Assembly: GCF_013032505.1 (NCBI RefSeq)
Contig: NZ_WQCG01000002.1
Location: 744,001 to 808,000, forward strand
DNA: 64,000 nucleotides
Source: Ruegeria atlantica
GTDB taxonomy: Bacteria; Pseudomonadota; Alphaproteobacteria; Rhodobacterales; Rhodobacteraceae
Direction of reading: 5' to 3'
Each line of letters opens with the position of its first letter. Position 1 is the first letter of the stretch. A model generated the notes under the pieces. It did no database searches. It worked only from the letters and a program-made list of their open reading frames with translations, and was not told the origin of the DNA. The position numbers and the translations under genes were made by a program. This document shows positions 36,924 to 46,342 of the stretch, one piece after another.

Positions 36924-37889
36924 TCAGAGGCCCAGCCAAGCGTCGACACGATCAGGGTTCGCCTCGACCCACTCGCGTGCAACCTCTGCCGGATCACGGC
37001 CCTTGCCGCTGATTTCATAAGCAAAGCCGCTGACATCATCCGCCGTCAGGGCGAAATTTGCGAAGAAATCAGCAATCGCCGGGGAACGATCTGGCAGTGT
37101 GTTAGACCAAGCAATCTGAACATTCTTCAGAGCATCTTTGGTGGCAACACTGGATTTATTGTACCAATCCGGATCGTCCGAAGGCTGCACCATCACGTAT
37201 TTTTCCGGGTCGAAAGTCGGCTCGCTCAACATCTGAACGTCAAACATGAACCAGACCGCGTGTGGCTTGTAGCAATAGAAGGCATAGCCTTCGCCTTTCG
37301 CGATGCTGTCCTTGATCCGCGCAGTTTTCACGCTCTCCTCGGCACGTACCGGTTCGATAAAATCAAGCAGACCATAGTCGCGCGTTTTGACTTCGTTCAC
37401 ATTCGCTGAAGCCCAGCCAGGCGCACCGATCCACATCTCACCTTTGCCATTGCCGTCACTGTCCATCAGTGCGGCAACATCGGGGCGACCAAGATCAGCG
37501 ATGTCGGTGATGTTGTTGGCTTCACCAAAATCCTTGCTGACGCAGAAGCCCTGATTGCCCTCATAAGGGTTCGACGACAAAGTTACCGTGCCCGCTTCGT
37601 CCACGTATTTCTTGGTAAAACTTTCCTGATTGGGCAGCCATACATCGGGATGGACGTCGATATCGCCCTTACCCTGATCCATCGCCTGAAAGATCGTCGC
37701 GTTGTTGCCGGGCACATATTCCACTTTGCCACCGATACGCATTTCCACGACCGCGCCAAGCACGTGCGCGATGGCCTGCGCTCCGGTCCAGGATGGCACA
37801 CCGATTTTGACCTCTTCGGCCGCAAATGCCGGCATCGCATAGATGCTGACCGCAGCCGCCATGCCGAGCGTTTTTAGGTTGGTTCTCAT
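36924..37889 (-). CDS. Quaternary-amine ABC transporter binding protein (OpuAC-like)
   Basis: A 321-residue secreted protein with the signal peptide MRTNLKTLGMAAAVSIYAMPAFA, then EEVKIGVPSWTGAQAIAHVLG. Aromatic segments VWLPNQ, GAPGWAS and YCYKPHAVWFMF are likely to shape a trimethylammonium pocket as in choline or betaine binding proteins. GGAGA lies 6 bp before ATG 37889. First gene of a binding protein-ATPase-permease-hydrolase operon, divergent from a LysR gene. Exact ligand unknown. Confidence 0.87.
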   Translation of the reverse strand: MRTNLKTLGMAAAVSIYAMPAFAAEEVKIGVPSWTGAQAIAHVLGAVVEMRIGGKVEYVPGNNATIFQAMDQGKGDIDVHPDVWLPNQESFTKKYVDEAGTVTLSSNPYEGNQGFCVSKDFGEANNITDIADLGRPDVAALMDSDGNGKGEMWIGAPGWASANVNEVKTRDYGLLDFIEPVRAEESVKTARIKDSIAKGEGYAFYCYKPHAVWFMFDVQMLSEPTFDPEKYVMVQPSDDPDWYNKSSVATKDALKNVQIAWSNTLPDRSPAIADFFANFALTADDVSGFAYEISGKGRDPAEVAREWVEANPDRVDAWLGL

Positions 37890-37949
37890 GGTCTTCTCCT
37901 CTGTTGAAATGCGCCGTATTTCGGCGTCGTTTTTCCGTCGTTCGACTTT

Positions 37950-37965
37950 CCTATTGCGCAATAGG
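37950..37965. promoter_or_regulatory. 16-bp perfect palindrome, likely LysR operator
   Basis: CCTATTGCGCAATAGG is perfectly self-complementary and contains ATTGCGCAAT, the T-N11-A style dyad typical of LysR sites. It lies 61 bp upstream of the binding-protein ATG and 193 bp upstream of the divergent LysR start. A second dyad, GCCAAC (37971-37976) with GTTGGC (37982-37987), follows at once. Confidence 0.6.
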
Positions 37966-38157
37966 GTCGTGCCAACGTGCCGTTGGCTGCAACTTCGGAC
38001 GGAAGGCTAAAAAGAGGACCAACCGCCAGACCCTGCCTAAAAGTCTAGATCAATTGCTTTTCTGAGAGCCAATTCAAACATTTCATCAAACTATTCTTTT
38101 TTTGCATAATTTTCGGTATGCTGACGTGGCGCGTCTGTTGACTTGTTGGAGCACACA

Positions 38158-39042
38158 TTGGATCTGAATTGGCTACGAGACTTTGAATGTCTTGCCCGGA
38201 CCTTGAACTTTACTCGCGCGTCCGACGAGCGGAATATCACGCAATCCGCATTCAGCCGTAGGATCAAGGCGTTAGAAAGCTGGGTTGGGTTGCCTCTGGT
38301 CAATCGAGCCACATACCCCGTGCAACTGACTGAAGCCGGCAAACAATTCCTGCCCGTTGCCCTAACGGCAATTTCGCAACTGTCAGAATCCCGCCAATCC
38401 TTGCGGGACGCAGACCGAGGCGATAGTCGGTTCATCCGATTTTCGGTGCTTCACACCATCGCGGTTAATTTTTTGGCGGCACGCATAGAAGAGCTGCAGA
38501 AACAAATCCCAGATCTGCGGACGCGTGTCCTGTCTGATTCCTTGAGCACCTGTTGTGATCTTCTGATCGAAGGAGCGGTGGATATCCTGCTGTGTTATTA
38601 TCATCATTCAGTCTCGCCGATGATTGATGAGGCCGCATTTGAGCGGAAGGATCTAATAAAGGACCGTCTGGTGCCTGTTGCGGCTGTTGACCCGGCGCGC
38701 GCTAATGGGTGGGATTTAAACAGACAGAATGGCCCGCCGATCCCGTATCTGGCATATGACCGATCTTCGTTTCTGGGGATGGTCGTTGAAAACACCATTG
38801 ATCGGAAATCCCTAAACAGCGAGACGATCTATGTCGATAGTCTTGTCGAAACGATCAAGCGGCGTTTGATGACTGGCAGCGGATTTGCCTGGATGCCCGA
38901 GACGGCGATTTCGTCGGAACTGGATCAGGGATTGCTGGTACCGATCGGTGACGACGCGTGGTGCGCCACAATGACGATCTCGGCGTTTTCCAATCCAGCC
39001 GCCTTTGACCAGACCGCACATCAGCTTTGGGAGCGTTTGTAG
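38158..39042 (+). CDS. LysR-family regulator
   Basis: A 294-residue LysR protein starting at TTG 38158 (DLNWLRDFECLARTLNFTRAS), with TTGGAG 7 bp upstream; an earlier TTG at 38143 is possible. The helix-turn-helix region is DERNITQSAFSRRIKALESWVG, followed by PLVNRATYPVQLTEAG. It is divergent from the ABC transporter/hydrolase operon across 268 bp that holds a perfect palindrome, so it is likely the regulator of that operon. Confidence 0.85.
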   Translation: MDLNWLRDFECLARTLNFTRASDERNITQSAFSRRIKALESWVGLPLVNRATYPVQLTEAGKQFLPVALTAISQLSESRQSLRDADRGDSRFIRFSVLHTIAVNFLAARIEELQKQIPDLRTRVLSDSLSTCCDLLIEGAVDILLCYYHHSVSPMIDEAAFERKDLIKDRLVPVAAVDPARANGWDLNRQNGPPIPYLAYDRSSFLGMVVENTIDRKSLNSETIYVDSLVETIKRRLMTGSGFAWMPETAISSELDQGLLVPIGDDAWCATMTISAFSNPAAFDQTAHQLWERL

Positions 39043-39087
39043 CAGCGAAAATCCCTGGCAACCCACTGCTCAGCAAGGCGCGGCTTC

Positions 39088-39801
39088 CTATTCCACCCCG
39101 CCAAGTCGGCCCGTTTGAGAAAACTCAACGATCGCGCCAACCAACAGACCTATCGTATCGACGGCCTTGCTCTTGTCCGCGACGCTATCGGCAATAAGAG
39201 AAAACTCCGAGCAGGCGACAAGTTGAAGATCAGCTCCTGCGTTTACCAACTCTTTCGAGGCTGCTCGCAGTATTTCGCGCGCCGCGTTACTCGGACCGCC
39301 GACTTTAATCTTGCGTATTGCTGCCAACGCTTTGTGATCATCCATAGGCCAGATAGCCGTTAACCCACGCGCTTGCAGAGCCGTTTCGAACAGGCATGTA
39401 CGGCGAACTGCGGGTGAGGCAAGCATGCCGACACAACCACCTGATCCCAGCAGGCTAGCTGCGTGATCCGCCGCCAACTCAATCATATTTAGCAACGGAA
39501 TGTTCACAGCATCAGTGATCGCATTGGCATAGTGATGTGCCGTATTGCAGGGCATTGCCAGTGCCGTGGCTCCGGCGCCTTGAAGGCGACGGGCCATTGC
39601 GCCCAGCGTTGGCCCCGGATCTTCTCCGCTCTCATCAATCAGATGAGCGATCCGCGATGGCACCTGCGGATTCATATCAATCAAAAGTGGGATGTGATCG
39701 CGGTCATCACGTACCGGCACCGCCTCTAACAGCTTTCGCTGGAGGAGAATGGTGGCCTCGGGTCCCATCCCACCAAGAATGCCGATTGGGCGCAAAGTCA
39801 T
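39088..39801 (-). CDS. Aspartate/glutamate racemase-family protein
   Basis: A 237-residue racemase-fold protein. It starts GILGGMGPEATILLQRKL, and both catalytic cysteines are present: Cys 85 in MPCNTAHH and Cys 197 in ACSEFSLIAD. This is the pattern of cofactor-independent aspartate racemases. It lies 3 bp after the cysteate-lyase-like gene on the same strand, so the two are a unit. Because cysteate is the sulfonate analogue of aspartate, D/L-cysteate racemisation is an attractive but unproven role. Confidence 0.87.
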   Translation of the reverse strand: MTLRPIGILGGMGPEATILLQRKLLEAVPVRDDRDHIPLLIDMNPQVPSRIAHLIDESGEDPGPTLGAMARRLQGAGATALAMPCNTAHHYANAITDAVNIPLLNMIELAADHAASLLGSGGCVGMLASPAVRRTCLFETALQARGLTAIWPMDDHKALAAIRKIKVGGPSNAAREILRAASKELVNAGADLQLVACSEFSLIADSVADKSKAVDTIGLLVGAIVEFSQTGRLGGVE

Positions 39802-39804
39802 TGC

Positions 39805-40818
39805 TCAGATATTAACCCATCGGTTTTTGTGGTCGAAGGCAAAGTCATAGCCACCCAGCGCCGCCGCGCCGCCAGTGTGGAGGAATACAACCCGCTGGTC
39901 TTTGAATTCCCCTTTACGCGCCAGATCTATCAGACCTGCTGCGCCTTTTGCTGAGTAACAGGGGTCCAAAAGAATACCCTCCAATTCAGCAAACATCTGG
40001 ATCGCTTCGATGCCGCTTTCCGTCGGCAGACCATAGCCTTCGCCCACATAGTCGGTATTGGCTATCACGTCTTCACGCTTTACCACCCCCGGGCAACCCA
40101 GCTTTTCCGATGTTTTACAGGCGAGGTCATAGACCATTTGTTCCTGTTTTGGCTGAGGTGCTCTTGTTCCGATTCCCAGCACCGGCACCTGCGCGTTCAT
40201 AGCGCACATTCCTGTCACCAACCCGGCCTGCGTCCCCGACGAACCGGTTGCGTGCAACAGCCGATCTATTCTTAATCCACTGTCATTGGCTTGACCCAAA
40301 AGTTCAAAAGCCGCGTTTACATAGCCAAGCGCCCCGGTCGGATTCGATCCGCCTCCAGGAATGACATAGACATTGCGGCCCTCGGCTCGCTTCTTCTCAG
40401 CGGCTTTCTCCATTTCGCCTGGCATGTTGTGACCGCCGGGAAACTTCTCGGTTGTCGCGCCGTGCAGATGATCCAGCAGAACGTTACCGTTGGTGTTGTA
40501 GTTTCCGTCCTGATAGCCGGTGCGGTCTTCCAGCAGGATATGGCAATCAAGACCTAGCTTGGCAGCGAAAGCGGCAGTTTGGCGACCGTGGTTGGTTTGA
40601 GTGGCCCCTTGGGTCATGACCATATCGGCGCCCAGCGCTTCCGCCTCGGCCATCAGGAATTCCAGCTTGCGGGTCTTGTTGCCGCCGGTTGACATGCCGG
40701 TGCAATCGTCGCGTTTAATCCAGATTTCCACACCCAGTTCTTTTGACAACCGCTTCATCGGTTCAAGCGGCGTGGGAAGATGGGCGAGGTGAAGGCGGGG
40801 GAAGCGGGCGAGATGCAT
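39805..40818 (-). CDS. cuyA: L-cysteate sulfo-lyase / D-cysteine desulfhydrase family
   Basis: A 337-residue PLP enzyme of the ACC deaminase/D-cysteine desulfhydrase family. The PLP lysine is in [11 protein letters not shown], and [18 protein letters not shown] and [11 protein letters not shown] form the phosphate and ring contacts. The opening [20 protein letters not shown] and [15 protein letters not shown] resemble CuyA of Ruegeria pomeroyi as I remember it. CuyA converts L-cysteate to pyruvate, sulfite and ammonia. AGGAG lies 8 bp before ATG 40818. A racemase gene follows and a LysR gene is divergent. D-cysteine desulfhydrase remains the alternative. Confidence 0.7.
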   Translation of the reverse strand: MHLARFPRLHLAHLPTPLEPMKRLSKELGVEIWIKRDDCTGMSTGGNKTRKLEFLMAEAEALGADMVMTQGATQTNHGRQTAAFAAKLGLDCHILLEDRTGYQDGNYNTNGNVLLDHLHGATTEKFPGGHNMPGEMEKAAEKKRAEGRNVYVIPGGGSNPTGALGYVNAAFELLGQANDSGLRIDRLLHATGSSGTQAGLVTGMCAMNAQVPVLGIGTRAPQPKQEQMVYDLACKTSEKLGCPGVVKREDVIANTDYVGEGYGLPTESGIEAIQMFAELEGILLDPCYSAKGAAGLIDLARKGEFKDQRVVFLHTGGAAALGGYDFAFDHKNRWVNI

Positions 40819-40940
40819 ATCATGGCTCCTAATATTGATTTCCGACAACTTACCCCCTTAAATACAGCGCTTCTAATTCGAAATTTGGGCCATATGTTGT
40901 AGAAATTGCATATTATTGACAGTTGAGGTATCTGACCCTT

Positions 40941-41831
40941 ATGCGTCTGGAATGGATCGATGACATACTGGCTGTGTTGGATAGCGGATCGCTGACCCGT
41001 GCTGCGGACAAACGGTTACTGACCCAATCCGCCTTTACCCGTCGGATACGGCTTATCGAAGACAATATCGGTGCGACCCTGTTTGATCGTCGCCGCAAAC
41101 CCGTATCTCTGATGCCGGGTGTTCAGGCTTTGGAACCTGAGCTGCGTGAACTGAGCATGCGGCTGCACAAACTTCGGCATACTATGAAAACTGCGAGCGA
41201 TCACGCGAGCAAATCTCTGTCCCTGGTGTGCCAACATGCTCTCACGACAACCGTTTCACCAAAAGTTGTCCGGGCTTTGACCGCAAATAACGATATCTCG
41301 GTACGGGTGCGATCCGGAAATCAGGACGAATGCCTGTTGCAACTGATCTCAAAACAGGTCGATTTCGCTATCATGTACACGATCTCGGACGGCAGAGCGC
41401 ACGACCTTGAAAATGCGTTCGAGGCCAAGACGCTTGGCACTGATACTCTGATCCCGGTTTGCGTCCCTGAAATGCGCCGGGAAGTGGCTGGCGAAGCCAT
41501 TCCTGCGATCATCTACCCGCCTGATGTCTTCCTTGGGCAGGTGTTTTCCCGATTGGTCGCGCCACGCTTACCTGAAAAGGCGACAATCGTCTCCCGAGCA
41601 GAGACAGCGCTGACGCTAGCGATGCTGCAATATGCCGTGGATGGAATTGGCGTCGCATGGTTGCCTAACTCTTTGGCTGCCAATTCGCTTGCCGAGGGGC
41701 GACTTGTTCGCGTTGACGCCCTGCCTGCACAAGCACTTACAATCAGAATGGTCCGATTGGCCGGGGCGCAGTCAGATTACAATGAACAAGTATGGAAACG
41801 CCTTGCCGGGCAATTACCGAACTTTTGGTAA
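40941..41831 (+). CDS. LysR-family regulator, divergent to the cysteate-lyase-like gene
   Basis: A 296-residue LysR protein from ATG 40941 (RLEWIDDILAVLDSGSLTRAADKRLLTQSAFTRRIRLIED). The open frame extends to a TTG at 40923, but the ATG matches the usual LysR N-terminus. It is divergent from the lyase/racemase pair across 122 bp, which contains AATT-CGA-AATT (40875-40885) as a small dyad. A CuyR-like role is likely. Confidence 0.83.
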   Translation: MRLEWIDDILAVLDSGSLTRAADKRLLTQSAFTRRIRLIEDNIGATLFDRRRKPVSLMPGVQALEPELRELSMRLHKLRHTMKTASDHASKSLSLVCQHALTTTVSPKVVRALTANNDISVRVRSGNQDECLLQLISKQVDFAIMYTISDGRAHDLENAFEAKTLGTDTLIPVCVPEMRREVAGEAIPAIIYPPDVFLGQVFSRLVAPRLPEKATIVSRAETALTLAMLQYAVDGIGVAWLPNSLAANSLAEGRLVRVDALPAQALTIRMVRLAGAQSDYNEQVWKRLAGQLPNFW

Positions 41832-41938
41832 CCCCAAAACCTGAAGGTTTCGCAACAGCCCCCGTTGGTTGGCCTGCCGTAAAGTTGTCAAGGCCCCCCC
41901 CTCTTTTCCGTTAGTCTTCGGGTCGAAAGATAAGTATT

Positions 41939-42907
41939 TTAATTCTGTTCAGCCGCCGCTTCGTCAACACAGATCGCCCGCGGGTTTGCTTTCACCGCTT
42001 CCAATTTCCCTATCACTTCGGCTTTCCAGCCTGCTTTTATCTGTATGGCCAATTGGGACGGTGGCCGGTGATCCGGTTCGAGGATGGCATACTCATATCT
42101 TAGCGGTTTATCGAAGGGCAAAAACACGAGCTTTCCGTTGGATAGATTAAGTTCGCGTTCGGTCGCGACTGTAAGAGGATCAACGATGCTGCAACACTGC
42201 CCCGAACTGACAAATGGGATGAGAGGCAGAAAGTATTGGCAGGTTACGGTCTGATTGTATTCGGCAGAAACCTCTTCAAACACCTGACGAACTTTTCGTT
42301 GGAACGGGTGTGAAGGATGCAGACCACCCATTGGCGTACCGTCAAGATCCGATAGAGCCAGGCTATCGCAAGACGAAAGAGGATTTTCGCGATCAACCGC
42401 ACAAAAACAATCCGCCCGGATTAACTCGGCAGAATACTGGGGTTCTTTACCAGTCGAATGCTCGAAGTCCGCAAAGCCGAAGTCGATGTTCTGAGTCCCC
42501 GCAAGCTCCATGATCTGCGGTGAACTGCGTGTGGAAAGTGTGATACGAATATCGGGGTTTTCACCTACTGATTGGCTGATGAAACGTGGGAACAAAAAGG
42601 CGGATGGGCCAGGCATCGTTGCAATATTCAGGCTTCCGGCGTGCCCTTTGATCAGCCCTTCCATCGTGTGCGAGATTGTAGCAAGGCGGTCCAGAATACC
42701 CGTAGTTTCGGCTAAGAGATAATGCGCCTCGGGGACAGGTACCAATCGTCGTCCCTTACGTTCGAACAACGTCAGGCCGAGAGTCTTTTCAAGGTTTTTC
42801 AACGCAAGACTAATCGCGGGCTGCGTGCGGTTTAGCTTTTTGGCGGTTTGAGAGATGGAGCCGGTTTCCATCACCTCTCGAAATACGGTCAGCTGAGTCA
42901 GGTTCAT
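41939..42907 (-). CDS. LysR-family regulator, divergent to the TAXI-TRAP locus
   Basis: A 322-residue LysR protein (NLTQLTVFREVMETGSISQTAKKLNRTQPAISLALKNLE, then LFERKGRRLVPVPEA). It is divergent from the TAXI binding-protein gene across 128 AT-rich bp and converges with the previous LysR gene. It probably controls the transporter and the catabolic genes behind it. Effector unknown. Confidence 0.85.
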   Translation of the reverse strand: MNLTQLTVFREVMETGSISQTAKKLNRTQPAISLALKNLEKTLGLTLFERKGRRLVPVPEAHYLLAETTGILDRLATISHTMEGLIKGHAGSLNIATMPGPSAFLFPRFISQSVGENPDIRITLSTRSSPQIMELAGTQNIDFGFADFEHSTGKEPQYSAELIRADCFCAVDRENPLSSCDSLALSDLDGTPMGGLHPSHPFQRKVRQVFEEVSAEYNQTVTCQYFLPLIPFVSSGQCCSIVDPLTVATERELNLSNGKLVFLPFDKPLRYEYAILEPDHRPPSQLAIQIKAGWKAEVIGKLEAVKANPRAICVDEAAAEQN

Positions 42908-42946
42908 ATCCCGATCATAAGCAAAACTTTAATTTTGTGAAATATA

Positions 42947-42956
42947 ACAAATTTGT
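42947..42956. promoter_or_regulatory. Palindrome in the LysR/TAXI-TRAP promoter region
   Basis: ACAAATTTGT is a perfect 10-bp palindrome 40 bp upstream of the divergent LysR start and 80 bp before the TAXI gene. In such AT-rich DNA chance occurrence is possible, hence low confidence. Confidence 0.3.
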
Positions 42957-43035
42957 ATTTATGTAATTTGTCTCTACGCTTGCAGGATCGAAGTTTGGGC
43001 AAACCAAATCCGAGGATCCAACAAAGGAGATGACA

Positions 43036-44043
43036 ATGAAATTTGTGAAATGCCTGGCTGGTCTGGCCTTGGCGGGCGCGTTGGCCGCACCCGCGCTGGC
43101 GCAGAACCCGACTTTTTTCCGTATTGGCACCGGTGGCGCTGGCGGCACCTACTTCCCCATCGGCGGAACCATCGCAAATGGAATCTCCGCGCCTCCGGGC
43201 TCACGCCCCTGCGAAGAAGGCGGCCAGTGCGGGGTTCCGGGCCTGATCGCGATTGCGCAATCCACCACTGCGTCGGTATTCAACAATGCTGCCGTTCAGA
43301 ATGGAGAGCTTGAGGCCGGTCTGGCCGCGGCCGACGTGACCCGCTCAATGTATCTGGGTGAAGGTAAGTTCGAAGGCAAACCCCACCCAAAGCTGCGCAT
43401 TGTCGCTAATCTGTTCCCCGAAGACTTGCATCTGGTGCTGCCAGCGGGCCAGACAATTGGCAATCTGGGCGACCTTGAAGGCAAGCGCGTAGGTATCGCG
43501 CAAGCGGGTTCAGGTACACAGGTTGCGGTTCTGCAAATGCTGGACGCCTGGGGTGTGAACCGCGACAACATGGATGAGGCCGAACTGAACAACAGCCAAA
43601 GCGCAGAGCGTCTGGCCGACGGTCAGCTTGACGCCTATTTCTATGCCGCAGGCTGGCCGGTGGCCGCGATGGTACAACTGTCCTCGACCAAAGGTATGAA
43701 CCTGCATTCGTTCAGCGACGAAGATCTGGCGAAGATCAACGAGATCATTCCAGCCTATATCCCCTCGGCCATTCCGGGCGGTGTCTATGAAGGGATCGAC
43801 GCCGAGACCAAAACCCCCGCGGTCAGCGCGATGCTGGTTGTATCCTCAGATTTGTCTGACGAACTGGTCTATGAGCTGACCAAAGCCCTGTGGAACGACA
43901 ACACCCGCAAGCTGCTGGATAACGGCCATGCTAAGGGCAAGCAGATCACTGCTGAGACAGCGCTGGACGGTGTCGAGGCGCTGGGTGTTCCACTGCATCC
44001 GGGCGCTGAGAAGTTCTATAAAGAAGCCGGACTTCTTCAGTAA
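43036..44043 (+). CDS. TRAP transporter binding protein, TAXI family
   Basis: A 335-residue secreted protein: signal peptide MKFVKCLAGLALAGALAAPALA, then FFRIGTGGAGGTYFPIGGTIAN, the TAXI hallmark. It has a cysteine pair in RPCEEGGQCGVPG and a C-terminal LHPGAEKFYKEAG motif. ATG 43036 is 6 bp after AGGAG; the ATG at 43030 is too close. It delivers a ligand to the fused TRAP permease encoded next. TAXI proteins are often linked to glutamate-like or dicarboxylate ligands, but the substrate here is unknown. Confidence 0.92.
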   Translation: MKFVKCLAGLALAGALAAPALAQNPTFFRIGTGGAGGTYFPIGGTIANGISAPPGSRPCEEGGQCGVPGLIAIAQSTTASVFNNAAVQNGELEAGLAAADVTRSMYLGEGKFEGKPHPKLRIVANLFPEDLHLVLPAGQTIGNLGDLEGKRVGIAQAGSGTQVAVLQMLDAWGVNRDNMDEAELNNSQSAERLADGQLDAYFYAAGWPVAAMVQLSSTKGMNLHSFSDEDLAKINEIIPAYIPSAIPGGVYEGIDAETKTPAVSAMLVVSSDLSDELVYELTKALWNDNTRKLLDNGHAKGKQITAETALDGVEALGVPLHPGAEKFYKEAGLLQ

Positions 44044-44067
44044 TTCAGCCTTACACAGCTTAAACGT

Positions 44068-44091
44068 CCGGTGTCCCATCTGGGGCACCGG
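44068..44091 (+). terminator. Stem-loop between TAXI gene and TRAP permease gene
   Basis: CCGGTGTCCC (44068-44077) and GGGGCACCGG (44082-44091) form a 10-bp stem with one T-G wobble and a 4-base loop. There is no T-run. It lies 25 bp after the binding-protein stop and 33 bp before the permease start. Confidence 0.6.
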
Positions 44092-44124
44092 GTACTCGAA
44101 ATACGCGTAATCAGGGGGGCCATC

Positions 44125-46338
44125 ATGTCCGAGACACAGAAACTTGATGACCACGAGCTGACAGCCGAAGAACTGGCTGCCATCGAAGAACAATTCGACG
44201 AAGGTGCCGCCGTCCGGCAGGTTACACCGACGACCGGCAAGGTTCTGCGTGTCGTTGCCCTGATCTTTGCATTCTATGAATTCTTCACCGCCGGGTTCGG
44301 CCTTCCAGCTGATCACTGGCACATGGGCATCTACTTGGCCCTGCTGTTCATTCTGGTCTACGCGACAATCCCGATTATCGGGGCCAAAAGCCTCTATGCA
44401 CTCAAGGTCAGCCGGTTCCGCATCGGCAACATCCCTCTTTACGATCTGGTCTTTATGGCGCTGGGGATCGTGGCGGCCCTGTATGTGGGCGTCGCCTGGC
44501 GCGGTATTCCGCTTCTGGGGATCGAGGAACAGACGTTCCGCATGGGTAACCCCAACACCTATGACGTGGTTTTGGGCGTGATCATCATCCTTCTGGTGCT
44601 GGACATCGCGCGCCGCACGCTGGGCTGGGTGCTACCGCTGATCATCTGTGTCTTCATCTCATATGCGCTGCTGGGGCCGTACTTCCCCGGATTGCTGCAG
44701 CATCCCGGCGTGAACTTCAAAACTTTCGTATCGTCGATGTACTTCCCGCAGGAGGGCATCTACGGCGTCACCCTTTGGGTTGTTTCCACCATCGTTTTCC
44801 ACTTCGTGTTGTTCGGCGTGATCGCGCAGCGCACAGGATTAGGACAGCTTTTCATCGATAACGCCACGATTTTGGCGGGCCGTTATACCGGCGGTCCGGC
44901 AAAAGTGTCGGTGGTATCCTCGGCCTTCTTCGGCACGATCTCGGGTTCTTCGGTGGCCAACACCGTTTCGACCGGCGCGCTGACAATTCCCAACATGAAG
45001 CGCCTTGGATACCCCGGCCATTTTGCGGGCGGGGTCGAGGCTGCGTCGTCGGCCGGTGGGCAGATCACTCCGCCGATCATGGGGGCGGCCGCCTTCATCA
45101 TGGCCGAGTTCCTCGAGGTTCCCTATACCACCATCGTAATCGCGGCGATCTTCCCGGCTATACTGCACTATGTCGGCGTTTTTGCTGTGGTGCACTTAAT
45201 GGCGCGCAAGCTGAACCTGAAAGGTCTGGCCAAAGACCAACTGCCGCAGCTCAAGGCTGTCTGGGCAGAGGGTTGGGCCAATATTGTGCCTCTGATCGGA
45301 TTGCTGGTGGTTTTGTTCACTGGCTACACACCCTTCATGTCGGCCTTCTGCGGCATATCGCTGGCGGTGATCGCGGGCATGTCGCGCATCAAGCAACCGC
45401 CAACACTGATCTATGCGGCGGCGTTCCTTGCTTTCGTGCTTTGGAAGTTCTCTGATGGCGGATTCGATCTGACCATGACGGCCATTCTTTGCGGCCTGTC
45501 AGTGATCGCTACACTGAACCCCCAGAAACGGATCGAAGTGCCCGAGATGCTGCAGGCGGTCGAACTGGGCGTAAAGTACTCGCTGGCCGTGGGTGCTGCG
45601 GCTGCTGCGGTAGGTATCGTGGTGGGTGTGATCAACACGACCGGTATCGGGTTCCGCATCGGGTTCATGGTGACGCAGGGCGCAGGCAATCTGGCGTCGG
45701 ATCTGTACAACATGATCTCGTTCGGCAGCTTCCAGCTATTTGCGATGGAAGACCTGCAATTGTTCATCTCACTGGTCTTCATCGCCGTCGTCTGCATTCT
45801 GATGGGTGCTGGCATACCAACCACAGCGCTGTATATCATGCTGGTATCGGTAGCGCAGCCTGCCTTGGCGCAACTGGGCGTTCCACCAATCGCCAGCCAT
45901 CTTTTCGTGCTCTACTATGGCGTGGTGTCCGAGATTACGCCGCCGGTTTGTACGTCAGCTTATGCGGCGGCGGCCATTGCCAACTCGAACCCATTCCGAA
46001 CCGGATTGTCGGCCTTTACGCTTGGGCTAGGTAAAGTGATCGCCCCAATGGCCTTCGTCTACGCGCCAGTTCTGCTGTTTGTGTCCTCAACCGGGTTTAA
46101 CCTGTGGGAATTCACCTATACCGCAACAAGCTGTATTGCCGGTGTCATTGCTCTATCGGCCGCAGTTGTGGGGTATTGGCTGAAACCCATGAACATTGCG
46201 TCGCGGATACTGATGGCGATTGCGGGGATTATCTTTGTTGCGCCTAGTCTGACGGCAGATCTGATCGCGCTGGCCATGGCCTCACCGGTCATTGTCACCC
46301 AACTGATCGCCCGCAATCGCAGTCACTCACCGGCCTGA
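44125..46338 (+). CDS. TRAP transporter permease, fused small and large subunits
   Basis: A 737-residue membrane protein combining the 4-helix DctQ-like and 12-helix DctM-like parts, as is normal for TAXI systems. Family blocks include SSAFFGTISGSSVANTVSTGALTIP, AASSAGGQITPPIMGAAAFIMAEF and SEITPPVCTSAYAAAAIA. ATG 44125 (SETQKLDDHELTAEELAAIEE) has AGGGGGG upstream; the open frame extends 18 codons further. Uses a Na+ or H+ gradient. It lies 4 bp before the FAD enzyme gene. Confidence 0.92.
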   Translation: MSETQKLDDHELTAEELAAIEEQFDEGAAVRQVTPTTGKVLRVVALIFAFYEFFTAGFGLPADHWHMGIYLALLFILVYATIPIIGAKSLYALKVSRFRIGNIPLYDLVFMALGIVAALYVGVAWRGIPLLGIEEQTFRMGNPNTYDVVLGVIIILLVLDIARRTLGWVLPLIICVFISYALLGPYFPGLLQHPGVNFKTFVSSMYFPQEGIYGVTLWVVSTIVFHFVLFGVIAQRTGLGQLFIDNATILAGRYTGGPAKVSVVSSAFFGTISGSSVANTVSTGALTIPNMKRLGYPGHFAGGVEAASSAGGQITPPIMGAAAFIMAEFLEVPYTTIVIAAIFPAILHYVGVFAVVHLMARKLNLKGLAKDQLPQLKAVWAEGWANIVPLIGLLVVLFTGYTPFMSAFCGISLAVIAGMSRIKQPPTLIYAAAFLAFVLWKFSDGGFDLTMTAILCGLSVIATLNPQKRIEVPEMLQAVELGVKYSLAVGAAAAAVGIVVGVINTTGIGFRIGFMVTQGAGNLASDLYNMISFGSFQLFAMEDLQLFISLVFIAVVCILMGAGIPTTALYIMLVSVAQPALAQLGVPPIASHLFVLYYGVVSEITPPVCTSAYAAAAIANSNPFRTGLSAFTLGLGKVIAPMAFVYAPVLLFVSSTGFNLWEFTYTATSCIAGVIALSAAVVGYWLKPMNIASRILMAIAGIIFVAPSLTADLIALAMASPVIVTQLIARNRSHSPA

Positions 46339-46342
46339 AACG

